Positions 45,176 to 55,796 of a stretch of 64,000 nt of DNA are shown piece by piece. Position 1 is the stretch's first letter. Every line of letters begins with the position of its first letter. The stretch spans positions 372,001-436,000 of the forward strand of contig JABMLP010000019.1 of the NCBI GenBank assembly GCA_013176395.1. Reading direction: 5' to 3'. Origin of the DNA: Venturia oleaginea. Taxonomy: Eukaryota; Ascomycota; Dothideomycetes; Venturiales; Venturiaceae. A program made the translations under genes and the position numbers. A model generated the notes under the pieces. The model searched no databases. It saw only the letters and a list, made by a program, of their open reading frames with translations, and had not been told where the DNA came from.

Positions 45176-46033
45176 GGTTGTTCGTTGCGTTGATGGCGAG
45201 GTACTTTGTGATATTACACTGAAGACGATGGTGAATTAACGAAGTCCTCTTTCGTCTCTATTGTCCCTCTCGATTATCCCAAGACGGCATTCATTTCGGT
45301 AGTGTCGACTACTCCGCCCCCGCCATATCATCTCACTAGTACACTTTACTCCATTGAGGACCTTCGGCAAACTTCCCGTCACTTCACGAAGGGTCTATCA
45401 GCCAACGTGATTCTTATGATGTATATAATAGGCTGTTGAACAGACGGAGTACAATAATAGGGATATTGTTGAGGACAGGCGAAAAAAGTGGCAGTATTTT
45501 GGGTGTCTAGTCTAGGCTTGATTAGGAAATGATCAATAGTTCTAGAGTACCTAGGTAGTGAACTCGCTTTTGAAATATGGATCCCCAACGCGGATGCTTC
45601 CGCAGCCACGTTTGAAGCATCAAAGTTTCAAATTTCGATGCTCGGCGCTCATTTCGATCATCTTAGACTCTTCACGGCGAGAAACAATCAGTGAAAGATA
45701 AACACAACACGTTGGCTATCATGACTGAAAGCTGTACGAAGCTGGCGAGCTCAATGGCCGCTCGGGACATTTTGCTCCTATATGTCCATGTCAATTTTCG
45801 GAAAGCCTGGGTCCCTGCGCTAGGCTCAACGCCGAATCCTCCTGTGGCTCCAGCTGACAGCGCTGGCGTGATAATAAGGACAAACAGCAACAACAACATC
45901 AACAACTTCGACACGCCAGATGCCCTTGCTCTAGTCCTCAAATCTGCCTAGGGCTGCCTATGCTCGCAATTGCCACCCTCGTTCTGAAGCAGTCGACCGC
46001 TGCGGCCATTCGCTACTCCTCCCACAGGCCCCG
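45176..46033. other. Divergent promoter region
   Basis: It lies between PhyH (-) and the CFEM-like gene (+). An 89-codon minus-strand frame at 45672-45941 has a hydrophobic N-terminal stretch but no other support and is not called. No repeats or RNAs recognised. Confidence 0.4.
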
Positions 46034-47011
46034 ATGGGCACCACATCCACCACAATGCTAGCTGCACGTCGAGGGAACTCCTCCCGCATAGTTCTCGCCA
46101 TCCTTTCCTCCTCATCCTTCGCTCTCGCCCAAGTCGGGCAAATACTCGACAGATCGAAGCTCCCAGCTTGCGCTTTCAATTGTGCTCTCCTCACCTCCGC
46201 TCAAACCCTTTGCGTGCCACCGAGCGCGCCCACGGCCGATGCTGGCACATACCAGACATGTTTCTGCAATTCGAACTACCTTACTCCATTTAAATCAGGA
46301 GGAACGGCTGGAGTATGTGATGCCGAGTGTCCATCACGGAGCGATTTGACTCAAATACAACAATGGTTCAATGGGTTATGTACTGGCGGCGCCGTGGTAG
46401 TTCCAGACAATGGAGTCGTAGCAACTGGCTCGGCGACAACACCAACAGCACCAACGGTACCGACAGCAACTGTTACGGCTTCATTAGGAAGCTCGTCTAG
46501 TGGCGGCAGCAGTAGACACAAATCATGGTGAGTTGGGGACTAAAGTAGATAATTGCGAATCTATAGCTAACAACCACACAGGATAGAGCAACACTACCGC
46601 TGGATTGTGATGATCATCGTCCTCCTCATCGCTGCCCTCGTCGGAATATTCGTCGGCCTCTACTTCAAACGCAGATACGACCGTAAACAAGCTTTGGGCG
46701 GCCATAATCGGGAGTCCATGCTCGCAGCTGATGAAGCAGCTCAATCACTCAGGGATAGGCATCCTTCAAATATACCGATGAAGGGTCAGCAGAGCATGTC
46801 ACAACTTTCCATGCCTCCAATGATGCAGTCACGAGAAAGCTTGCCTTCAAGAGACATGACAGCATCGAGCATAGGCATGCGCTCGTCGGATCGCATAAAT
46901 GCAGATATGGACAAATCAATAGGAGGGGTTGTAATGAATCAACCAACGAATGAGTCATTGTCGAGGTCGGGATCGAAACTGCAGAAGAGTCAGGGGCGGA
47001 ATAAAAGATGA
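46034..47011 (+). CDS. CFEM-like single-pass cell-surface protein
   Basis: Two exons, 46034-46527 and 46582-47011, with a 54-nt intron (GTGAGT...GCTAACAACCACACAG); 307 aa. A signal-like hydrophobic segment (IVLAILSSSSFALA) is followed by a Cys-rich ectodomain of about 80 residues (LPACAFNCALLTSAQTLC, CFCNSNYLTPF, CDAECP, LTQIQQWFNGLC), like CFEM-type domains with eight Cys. A Ser/Thr-rich stalk, one transmembrane helix (WIVMIIVLLIAALVGIFVGLYF) with basic stop-transfer KRRYDRKQ, and a Ser/Met-rich cytosolic tail complete it. Such proteins are wall- or membrane-associated sensors or adhesins in fungi. A canonical 8-Cys CFEM spacing was not verified. Confidence 0.75.
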
Positions 47012-47460
47012 TGCAGGTGGGGGTGGAGGAGCGCAATTTTTTTTTTATCTAGTTTGTATCGAAAGCGGGCGTTGAATTGAATGTGGCAACGATTGCGTAC
47101 GAGGGATATCTGCATGTGCTATCTTAGGCATTGAGCATATGGAGACGGCCTATTTGGGGGCAGTGGACATATTTGACCGATCGATATACTCACTGGATGA
47201 GGTCATCAGCTAGGTGATAACTGCTATAATGATAACCTAATTTCGAACTTAATTTATTTGCTATGGAGTATCTATGTCCGCTATTTCTCACGTCGAGCAC
47301 ATGTGATGAAGTGGATGTATTGTTATGATCATACCCATCCATACCCAACAAGGTAAACAGCAAGCCCAACCCCATGAGAATGTTGTATTCTCTCTAATGA
47401 TCTAGTGATTGACCTCCGTCTTATCTAACCTCAAAACGCCACGGACCAAAAAAATCACCA
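47012..47460. other. Convergent 3' flanks
   Basis: About 450 bp, AT-rich, with a T run at 47037-47046. No gene. Confidence 0.45.
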
Positions 47461-48635
47461 CTACAATCGCGCAAGAGCAGGTCCAGTCCAAGAACTCGGC
47501 ACTTCCTTATTCGCCGGCACCCTCTTCTCAATGTCCCCATACTCTTTCCTCCATTTCTCGAGCATGTTCAATGTCACGTTCGATCCGCCACAGAGGACAA
47601 TGACGACCTTCGTTTCGGGTGTTAATTTTCGACCTAGAGCTTTCTCGAGGCGTCCGTCGTAGCAGAGAGCTACGTTTACACCACAGGCTGGTTCGACGAG
47701 CATGAGGGAGTCATCTGCTAATCGCCAACATCCCATACAGGCCTCCGCGTCACTGAGCACGGCGCTACGAACATTAGGTCGCTGAGCGTATTCGAAGGCT
47801 TTCTCGGCTACTGTTGAGGCTCCTAGGGAGCCGGCGAGCGAGGTGATTTTATCCAGGGTAACGAGTCTTTTGGAGGCAAGGGAGGCGGCGAGGGCGTGGC
47901 AGCCTTGTGTTTCGACGGCGAGGATGGGGGTGTTACTCCAGTTTACTTGGTCTAGGCCTTCGATTATGCCGGCGAGGAGACCGCCGCCGCCTACGCTGCA
48001 GATTATGGCGTCTGGGGAGGTGATTTGGGTTTTCAGTTCGTGGATTAGGCTCGAGTGGCCTTGCCAGATGTACTGGGGGAGATTAGTTTTCTGGTGGGTG
48101 ATATGGGAGGGGGGATTGTACTGGATGGTCGTATGGTGGGGTGTAGACAGCGTTCTTTGCGTGCGGTAGGATTTCCTTCTTCAGGTATTCGTCGGCTTCT
48201 CCAACACTGTTGCCATGCTGGATTACGTTATCGGCACCCGCTGCCATGATCTTCGCAATCATCATTGGTTTTGTCGTTGTAGGCACTACGACCGTTGCTT
48301 TGTGACCCAACGCCTTTGCCGCAACGACGCAGGCCAATCCGGCGTTTCCGCCGCTGGAGGCATAGAAGTGTGTTTCTTGCGGTGAGGGCTTGGCCATGTT
48401 TTGGCAGTAGTTTCCTATGCCGCGAGATTTGAAGGAACCGGAGGGTTGTAAGTTCTCAAGCTTGAGAAAGATTCTGCTTCTACGACTTAGATCCATTCAC
48501 ACGGAGAGGGTGTTTCTCTTGGGCAAATGGGCACACTAACCACCCGGCTGCTTGTGAGAGTGCTGCGGACTCGATTAGAGGTGTCTGGACCCATGGGCAG
48601 GCTGCTGGAGCGGACTCTTGCTGCGTTGAGGTCAT
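47461..48635 (-). CDS. L-serine/threonine dehydratase (PLP-dependent)
   Basis: Three exons: 48635-48544, 48479-48122, 48072-47461, introns of 64 and 49 nt; 353 aa. The fold-type II PLP signature is clear: FLKLENLQPSGSFKSRG with the Schiff-base Lys at about 48, the phosphate-binding SSGGNAGLA, YDHPYIWQGHSSLIHEL and the glycine loop SVGGGGLLAG, ending with VVIVLCGGSN. The length fits the catabolic L-serine dehydratase (Cha1/SDS) group without the regulatory ACT domain; it would deaminate serine or threonine to pyruvate or 2-oxobutyrate. The intron 1 donor (GTGGTT) is non-consensus, chosen because it gives AAGSRIFLKLE. Wobble use changes from C-rich to G-rich near 47610. Confidence 0.87.
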
Positions 48636-49138
48636 GTTTACGACTTGTCGAGGTATAGGAAGAGACTGATGGAAAGATTTTGGGTATTTTGAATTTGATG
48701 TAGTGGGGAGGAAGCCAATTTAGAGTCTGGTTACAGATAGTCAACGTCTCCACCACCATGGTACTCCAAGCTCTTTGCCTTATCATGATAAAGTCGAGTC
48801 GACAACGCAACCCTGACCGACGATAGCCGTCCCTGTGAGCCAATATCTCCACATTCTGGGACGCTAAGTGACAGATTTTTACCACACGATAAGGGAATGA
48901 GGCTGATTGGAGGTGGTGAAGATGCCGATGCATGTTGTTCGGCGGGAAACATTGCAGAATCCGCCCAGACTTGAGCTCAAGTCAGGGATAGGTGTTCCAG
49001 TAATAGCGAGTGGCATCATATTGCGCCCAGAGCTCCACACTCAGCTCCGTATGCGGATGCAATGCATTAGGTTGGATCTGATGGAATCTTCCTCCTGTTG
49101 TTCGCAATCGCAATAATCACTGGTTTGCAAGCGTCACC
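48636..49138. other. Divergent promoter between dehydratase and M20 peptidase
   Basis: About 500 bp between the two start codons; it must carry both promoters. No motif stands out. Confidence 0.5.
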
Positions 49139-50409
49139 ATGTTCGCCTGGACGAGTCTGTTGACCCTCTCCTCTCTACTCTATTCGACATGTGCCAGTCA
49201 AGTTCAAGCACAAGCTCCCTTGCAACAACCTCTAACCCAACCAACGGACCTCTCGCCGCGCATCCTCCCTGGGGCCACCAGCAATGAATTGCTATCTCTT
49301 CACCGCAAATTAATCGAAATTGAGTCGATAAGCGGTAATGAGAAGCCCGTCGGCGAATGGCTGAAGGGCTATCTCGAAGCAAAGAATTTGACTGTCGAAT
49401 TGCAAGAGGTGGAAGAAGGGCGGTATAATGTCTTCGCCTATCCTGGGAAGGAAAGAAAAACGAAGGTTCTGGTGTCGAGTCATATCGATACAGTACCGCC
49501 GTACTGGCCTTACGAGCGCAAGACTACAAACGGTGTAGACGAGATTTGGGGGAGAGGGTCGGTCGATGCGAAGGCCTGCGTTGCTGCCCAAATCATTGCT
49601 GTCCTGGGCTTACTCGAATCCGAAAAGTACCATCTACCATCCGATGCTCTGTCTCTGTTGTTCGTCGTTGGAGAAGAGGTGGGAGGAGATGGCATGAGAT
49701 CCTTCTCTGATAGAAAACCTACAAACTATTCTGCCATTGTTTTTGGGGAACCGACCGAGGGAAAACTGGTCTCAGGACACAAAGGAATGCTTGGATTGAC
49801 TCTGAATATTACTGGCAAAGCTGCACACTCAGGCTATCCATGGCTTGGAATCAGCGCCAACAATGTACTAGTTCAAGCATTGAGCATTGTGCTCGCTCTT
49901 GAGAAGGACCACCTCCCAGGTAGCAGGAAATTTGGAAAGACTACCGTCAACGTCGGGCGCGTGTCAGGAGGGCTCGCGGCAAATGTTGTGGCCGAAAGCT
50001 CCAAAGCCGACATTGCAATCAGAATTGCAGGAGGGTCTCCTGAGGAGATTATTAAAATTATTATAAAGGCTCTTCGGCCTCTGAAAGAAGAGACGGAGAA
50101 AGCAGGAGGCATATTTGAGCTCCAGTGGAGTAAGAGATCATATGGGACTGTGAATATTGATACCGATGTCAAGGGCTTTGACACGATCACGGTCAACTAT
50201 GGAACTGATATTCCAAACATTGAAGGGGACCATAAGAGGTAAGACAACTGGAGAAATCTTTCTGGATACTGAATGCTGATAGCTGCCGCAGATATCTATA
50301 CGGCCCTGGCTCCATCTTCGTTGCCCACTCTGACCATGAACACCTCGCAGTGTCAGAACTAGAACAGTCCGTTCTGGACTTTCAGAAGATAATACTGGCG
50401 CAGTTTTGA
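49139..50409 (+). CDS. Secreted M20-family metallopeptidase/deacylase
   Basis: Two exons, 49139-50238 and 50292-50409, with a 53-nt intron; 405 aa. A signal peptide occupies about residues 1-25. M20 motifs: SSHIDTVPP (His and Asp metal and catalytic residues), WGRGSVDAKACVAAQ (bridging Asp), VVGEEVGGDG (Glu catalytic and ligand), IVFGEPTEGK (Asp/Glu ligand region), a dimerisation domain starting HKGMLGLTL and including AAHSGYPWLG, and C-terminal AHSDHEHL with the last His. Members are related to ArgE/DapE and Gly-X carboxypeptidases and cleave peptides or N-acyl amino acids. Secretion suggests vacuolar or extracellular peptide use. Confidence 0.88.
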
Positions 50410-51073
50410 GCGACTTGAAGCATATCTCTAGGACCTTGTATCTCTAGACTGCAATACTACATAAAGTCGATATTTTTATTCTGGTTCCCCTGACTGGACT
50501 CGATTTTGCTGCATCTAAAGGTTGTCCCTCATATTCCGAGTCAGCTTGCGCGCAAAGATGACTCTCCTGGTTTGATTGATTGATTGATTGATTTTATCCT
50601 ACTCGGTTGCAGCCGCTTAATCACGCAGCTATGTCCGGTTAGGAGGACTTCATCAGACAGCCGACACGTGATAGATTATATAATCCACCGCGCCCCACTT
50701 CGCCCCGTTCACTGAAACAAGACCAGCTGTCCCCTCGGTCCTCCCCCTTTTCCCCTAACCAGTATCTCCAGATGCCCGCGGGCTCTTGTAGATACTGGTT
50801 ATTCTGCTAGTATATCTGTGCTATGTAGACTCAAGAGGCAATGCCTCGTGTTTCGCTATCCTTCTACCTACAGTCTCCCTCTAATGCTCAGCTTGTCTAT
50901 CTGTTTCGCCTTATCCCTCAAGGCCAATGGGTTCCCTAAGTATGTTTCTGCTTGTGAAAGTTGCCTTGCACCAGATTCCTATGCGGCGGTGTATTTGGTT
51001 GTGTGATGCTGGAGACAATAGTAACCATCGTAGTCGTGATTTCGCTGCTTGGGTGTGATACTCCGGGTATGCC
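50410..51073. other. Intergenic with (GATT)n and an inverted repeat
   Basis: No gene. A (GATT)5 microsatellite at about 50573-50592 and the inverted repeat at 50757-50800 are the only structures seen; the left part is the M20 peptidase 3' flank. Confidence 0.45.
50757..50800. repeat. 11-bp perfect inverted repeat
   Basis: AACCAGTATCT at 50757-50767 and AGATACTGGTT at 50790-50800, loop 22 nt, GC-rich. It sits just before the 353-bp repeat array. It may be a stem-loop or an element end. Confidence 0.5.
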
Positions 51074-51830
51074 CGTGGACGAGGCTGTCTGGTAGCTGCC
51101 GTATTGTATGGCGCCGATCGTGCTATAGACCTGCCGTCTTATAGTCGGAGCCTATCTGCTGCTAGTCGCTCTCCCTACTTGCTATATCGCGCTCCTACTC
51201 TTGCCAATGCCATAACTGGGACGCAACAGTCTGGGGAGAGGCTCAAGGCTACGTCTGCTGGCTTGTAGGGAGGGGATTTGCCGCCAATAAGCTCCTTCTA
51301 TACGTCCTTACTGCTTACTGTGTTGCGCACCTACTCTTGCCAATGCCATAACTGGGACGCAACAGTTTGGGGAGAGGCTCAAGGCTCTGGACATCAGCTT
51401 GCAGCAGGACGGTTTGCGGAGACGATAGTAGATGAGGTTCTCTAGCAGCTGCCGTATCGTGTCGCACCGATTGTGTTGTAGACCTGTCGTCTTATAGTCG
51501 GAGCCTATCTGCTGCTAGTCGCTCTCCCTGCTTGCTATATCGCGCACCTACTCTTGCCAATGCCATAACTGGGACGCAACAGTCTGGGGAGAGGCTCAAG
51601 GCTACGTCTGCTAGCTTACAGGGAGGGGATTTGCCGCCAATAGGCTCCTTCTATGCGTCCTTACTACTTACTGTGTCGCGCACCTACTCTTGCCAATGCC
51701 ATAACTGGGAGGCAACAGTTTGGGGAGAGGCTCAAGGCTCTGGGCAACAGCTTGTAGCAGGACGGTTTGCCAAGACGTTGGGAGAGGTTGTCTAGTCGTT
51801 GCAGTGGTGTGTGGTGCCGATTGTTGCGCA
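51074..51830. repeat. 353-bp tandem repeat with an internal 136-bp repeat
   Basis: Two full copies and a partial third: anchor AGCTGCCGTAT at 51094 and 51447, with a diverged third near 51800, period 353 bp. Inside each copy the word CCTACTCTTGCCAATGCCAT with its GGGGAGAGGCTCAAGGCT tail occurs twice, at 51194 and 51330, and at 51547 and 51683, so a 136-bp shift is nested in the 353-bp unit. Copies are about 90 percent alike by eye. Open frames here are made by the repeat and have no protein motif. Confidence 0.85.
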
Positions 51831-52570
51831 CCGGGCGTCTGGTGTTTGAGTTGTGTTGAAGGTATTGCCGTTCTAGCAGTGACTCGTCGACTCGGAGCGT
51901 TGCAGTGTCATCTGGGGTGATGGACTAGCCGGGAGATAGTGACTAGATGGTTGCTGTTGTCTTTGGTGGACGCATCGTTCGTGTAGCTTGCTCATGTATT
52001 CGTCTGCTTGCTCTGCCGTGGCCGCGACGGCGACTCTAGAGATATCTCATCGACGCTGAGGGACGCGCGATGGCCTCTAGAGGCCGGAGCGGCCACTGGC
52101 AGAGGTGTTTTGATGATCCTTAGATGATACTTCTGTAAATTCCAAAAATTGAGTTCTCGCTGTGTGTGCTGTTTTTTCGACTCTCCTGGTCTTAGATATA
52201 ATATCAATGCCGAATGTGATAGTATAATCACGTGATTGCTATAGGGTCCGCCCTGAAACATCACGTCATTGGCTGTGCCAGATTTCCAATCCAGCACTTC
52301 CATGTCCAGCTTGTTTCCAACGATGATGTTTTCGCGCAAATCAAGAAGCCATTGGCTCATGTCCAACCCCCCAGTGAAAACCCCCCCCACCAAAAACAAG
52401 GCACAAGGACTCCCTGCAAGCAAATACTCAACCGCGTCATCGTGCTTCCAAAACCAAACCTCGGAAATAAAACCTTGTCTTCACCGTCCCACTGTCAACT
52501 ACAACCTCTACATCGCTCGCTCCATCCCGATAATCCCCCAATCAGCCCCTCCCTCCTCAAAACCAAAACC
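51831..52570. other. Intergenic, promoter of the LEA-like gene
   Basis: No gene. From 52370 the plus strand is very C/A-rich (with a CCCCCCCC run at 52382-52389), like other fungal 5' leaders in this window. The frame in front of the LEA-like ATG is open but not protein-like. Confidence 0.4.
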
Positions 52571-53067
52571 ATGGCAGACACCCTCGGCAAAACCGTCGAC
52601 CAAGCCAAAGACGTAGCAGGCCAAGGCCTCCAAACCGCCCAAGGAACAGCAGGCCAGGTCACAAAAACGGCAACCGACACCGTCGGCGGCGACACGAACC
52701 AAACACCCCTCCGCGGCGACTTTGAACGCAAATCCGGACAGCTGCAGAGGAGACAACCGAGACGGGAAGGGCGGTACGACGATTATGAGGATGATGAGGA
52801 TGACTCTGAGCCCGAGTTTCATTTTCCCGAGAGGCATGGGAAGAGGAGGATTATTCCTGTCAGGCAGAGTAGGATTGCGGATAGGCCTGTTAGTGATAAG
52901 GGGGCTACTATGAATATCAAGATTGAGTTGGATTTGGAGGTTGAGGTTGAGGTATGTGTTTTCTGCCCGTGTTTCTATTTGTTGATGGGCCTGTGATGTG
53001 AGAGTTTGCTGACTGTTGTCTAGATTTATGCGAGGGTGAAGGGTGATGTTATGATTGGTTTGTTATA
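52571..53067 (+). CDS. Small LEA-like hydrophilic protein
   Basis: Two exons, 52571-52951 and 53023-53067, with a 71-nt intron (GTATGT...CTGACT...CTAG); 141 aa. The N-terminal 45 residues have LEA-like amphipathic repeats (GKTVDQAKDVAGQGLQTAQG, then TAGQVTKTATDTVGG). A charged middle with acidic EDDEDDSEPEF and basic HGKRR segments follows. The C-terminus has an alternating strand-like end (IKIELDLEVEVE-IYARVKGDVMIGLL) that continues exactly across the splice. Probably a stress-related or structural protein; role inferred only from composition. Confidence 0.72.
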
Positions 53068-53240
53068 GAAAATGTTTGGTTGTTATGCGCTGGCTTTTGC
53101 GAAGGGTAGAGTTTCTGTATGAATACTGGGGTTTGGGCAGGTTGGTTCGTGTGCGGCGCAATTCGATGTATGGCGCACATGGGCGTGTTGGAGTTCAGAT
53201 CACGAACTCAATGTCGACATGACATTGAAAGGTTTTATGC

Positions 53241-53675
53241 GTGCATTCAAAATTTAAATTCGAAACGTCCAATTCTGCTCGCTGCCCTCTTTGCCATTCG
53301 CCAACCATCGCCTACTTGACGAACATGAACACGGATGGATTCCGGGGTGTCAATCGTCGTCTGCGGACTCAATTTGGTGTTATTGCTAATAATGTCGATA
53401 TGAGCGACTACGCGACGCGGTATACCACTCTCAACTGCCCTTGCCAATTTACCGGGGTTGACTACGAGTAGATCATCAAGGTTGTTGTACAAGGCGGTGT
53501 CCCTTTGCTCGCCGTCAAATTCATCAAGGGAACCTGCCAAATTAGTCTTCATGTTGTGGCAGAACAGCAAAAAGCCGCCATGTCGCAATATCTCATATCT
53601 GGATCAGCAGGCACTTCCTGCGCAAACGAAACACATCTAGCCTACACCCCGGAAGAAAATATCACGTCCTTCTAG
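53241..53675 (+). pseudogene. Possible decayed gene, one in-frame stop
   Basis: One frame of 144 codons is broken by a TAG at 53469-53471. The second half reads like protein (IIKVVVQGGVPLLAVKF, ISLHVVAEQQKAAMSQYL, THLAYTPEEN). No clean intron restores phase across the stop. Not recognised. Another protein-like piece (about 53797-53910, with REFFVRDQWIDVLAKRIGDG) follows in a different frame. Confidence 0.3.
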
Positions 53676-54214
53676 TAAGAGGGAAACGAACCCCCTACTA
53701 TGAAAGACCTGGATGAAGAAATAGAGAAACTGCGTTTTAAATTCATGAAACAGGGAAAAAAAAGTTGCGGATTTAGGGTAGACGGCTTGAAATGTTTGAG
53801 CAGGTAGTACTGGAGAAGGATATTGAATTGCAGGCGAAGGGCCGAGAATTTTTTGTGAGGGATCAGTGGATTGATGTGTTGGCTAAGAGGATTGGGGATG
53901 GAGGTGTGTAGTCATGTGAGCACATTCGGTTCTGTGCTCTTCTCTTGTTTTTTCCATTTCGTTTACGTCACGCCGAGACCGGCTAGATAGAAATAATATT
54001 TACGATGCAAACAAAACACGCGGGTGATGCGAAAGGACCAAAGGTTCTGATTTTCTTCAACACCCAACTCTTTCACGCCCACACCGCTCAATTAACACCA
54101 CACTGCCACCTCATCCATCCATCATAGCGAATAGCGATAATCCAGGCAGCGCACCGTGCCACGACACCGCCAACTGTGTATGGGGTAGTCACAGCCGAAT
54201 CGCTGGAGTAGGGT
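53676..54214. other. Intergenic with a short coding remnant
   Basis: It contains the remnant frame near 53797-53910 noted in the previous entry and otherwise nothing recognised. Confidence 0.35.
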
Positions 54215-55711
54215 TTGCAACAAGATTACAAGAGCAAGCTTATGCTTGCCCAACAGGACTGGATCAATCCGTTCAACGTGGAGACACTTCACATTCGAAC
54301 AATCAAGAACCATCTGATTCCTCCGCGACGGAAAAGCATCCATTTCTTCACTGGCAGAAAAGAGATGGTTGAACCTGGACCGAGACGAACGGCATGAAGA
54401 GTTGTTGAGAATCAGAAAAAGACACTGGAATCAGGGATCAAGAAGCTGGAGCATGACTGCAGGGCATGGAAGATGGATAACCCGGATGTGACCCAAGCCG
54501 TCAATCAAGCGCTCTCTGCTATTGAGTTCGCGATAAACCCGGGGGGCCCATGCCTCTTACTTTCTGGATGGTCTGGTGAAGGTCGACTGTGATCAAACCT
54601 CTACTGGGGAGTATACATCGTCTCAAGAAGGATTTCTGCTCCTTGACAGCCAAGGCCTACGCAAGGGTATCACAGTACCGCCGGAGATGTAGAGAGTATG
54701 GTCTAGAACTGCAGAACTGGAAGAGAAAGGTACCACAGTATGAGGGTAACTCGGTCGAAAGTTTGAAAGAATGATAGATCATGCTTGGAGAAGTATTGAA
54801 CAGAGACAATGAAGAAGCAATGAAGGAAGAGGGGAAGGCTCGCAGAGGGATGGGCGAGCAAGAGATCCAGGAATCTGATTCAACAGCACAAGCTTAAATT
54901 TGGCAAGGTCCACATTGAACACGAAGAAAAGATGCAGCAGATCTTGGCCATAGGTCGAGAAATCGAATATTGCGAAGGAAAACGCAGGCGAGCCCCCAGC
55001 GAGAAAATGCAGATCCACTGAGATGCAGCAGCTTGCAAGAAAACGTTGCAGCGAGGCATCGTTCAAACCGAGGTGGATAAGTTGTGTTCAAGTCTCCAGC
55101 TATTAAGGGACGAGCTCGTGGGTGTAAAGAGCAAAATCGTAGAGGCCACAGCAGTAGATTTAGAGGCAAGTCTGATATTCCGATGCTACTGATTTGAAGC
55201 ACCAGCTAACTCAATCTAGGAGCCCGAGTTTAAGAAATTCAGAAGTCCTGATTGGGGTCCTGTGCCCTGGCAGCAAGTCAGCGAAGTCATGGAGAAAACA
55301 TGGGGTGTCGCACCTGGGGTTCGTGCTCTGAAGGAATGGAAATTGGAACAAGAAGCAGACGTACTGAGAGATATGTTGGACACTAAGCTTCTCGCCTTGT
55401 GGACCTTTCGCCATGGAATTGAGGGATCAAGCGCTGTGACATACATGCATCGTGATGACCAAGACGGCACAAGAATGCAGAAGCTGAGGCGAAAGTTGTA
55501 AAGGGCGCGTAAAGCCGGATACGAGATGAATGTGTCCACTTCTCGTGGATTCGACTGGGTCTCGCAGAGCTGGGCGGACTGGGAGACCGAAGATGGATGC
55601 TACTTCGAAGACTTCCAATATGGGCAATATGGGGTGCGACCCACTCTGCTATTGATCTCTTGGCGGTATAATGCGCTCGCATTGGTCATATATGCAGTCG
55701 TCGGAAAATGA
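54215..55711 (+). pseudogene. Decayed coiled-coil protein gene
   Basis: Successive protein-like segments in different frames, separated by stops: DWINPFNVETLHIRTIKNHL (54265-), ENQKKTLESGIKKLEHDCRA (54410-), SLTAKAYARVSQYRRRCREYG (54640-), IEHEEKMQQILAIGREIEYCEG (54918-, split by the 20-residue limit as IEHEEKMQQILAIG and REIEYCEG), LQRGIVQTEVDKLCSSLQLL (55048-), then EPEFKKFRSPDWGPVPWQQV (55220-). The last two are joined in frame by an apparent GC-AG intron, 55166-55219 (GCAAGT...GCTAAC...TAG). At least four stops or shifts make a functional product unlikely. Family not recognised. Confidence 0.5.
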
Positions 55712-55796
55712 TTCTGAAGGAACAGATCTGATTGTGCACCAAGGTGCTCCAGGCAACATCATTCGTAGTCTGATAACTAGCGTTTTTATGTTGAGC

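Noticed and set aside
45672..45941. 89-codon minus-strand frame with a hydrophobic segment
   Set aside because: It lies in the shared promoter region and overlaps an equally long frame on the other strand; there is no independent support.
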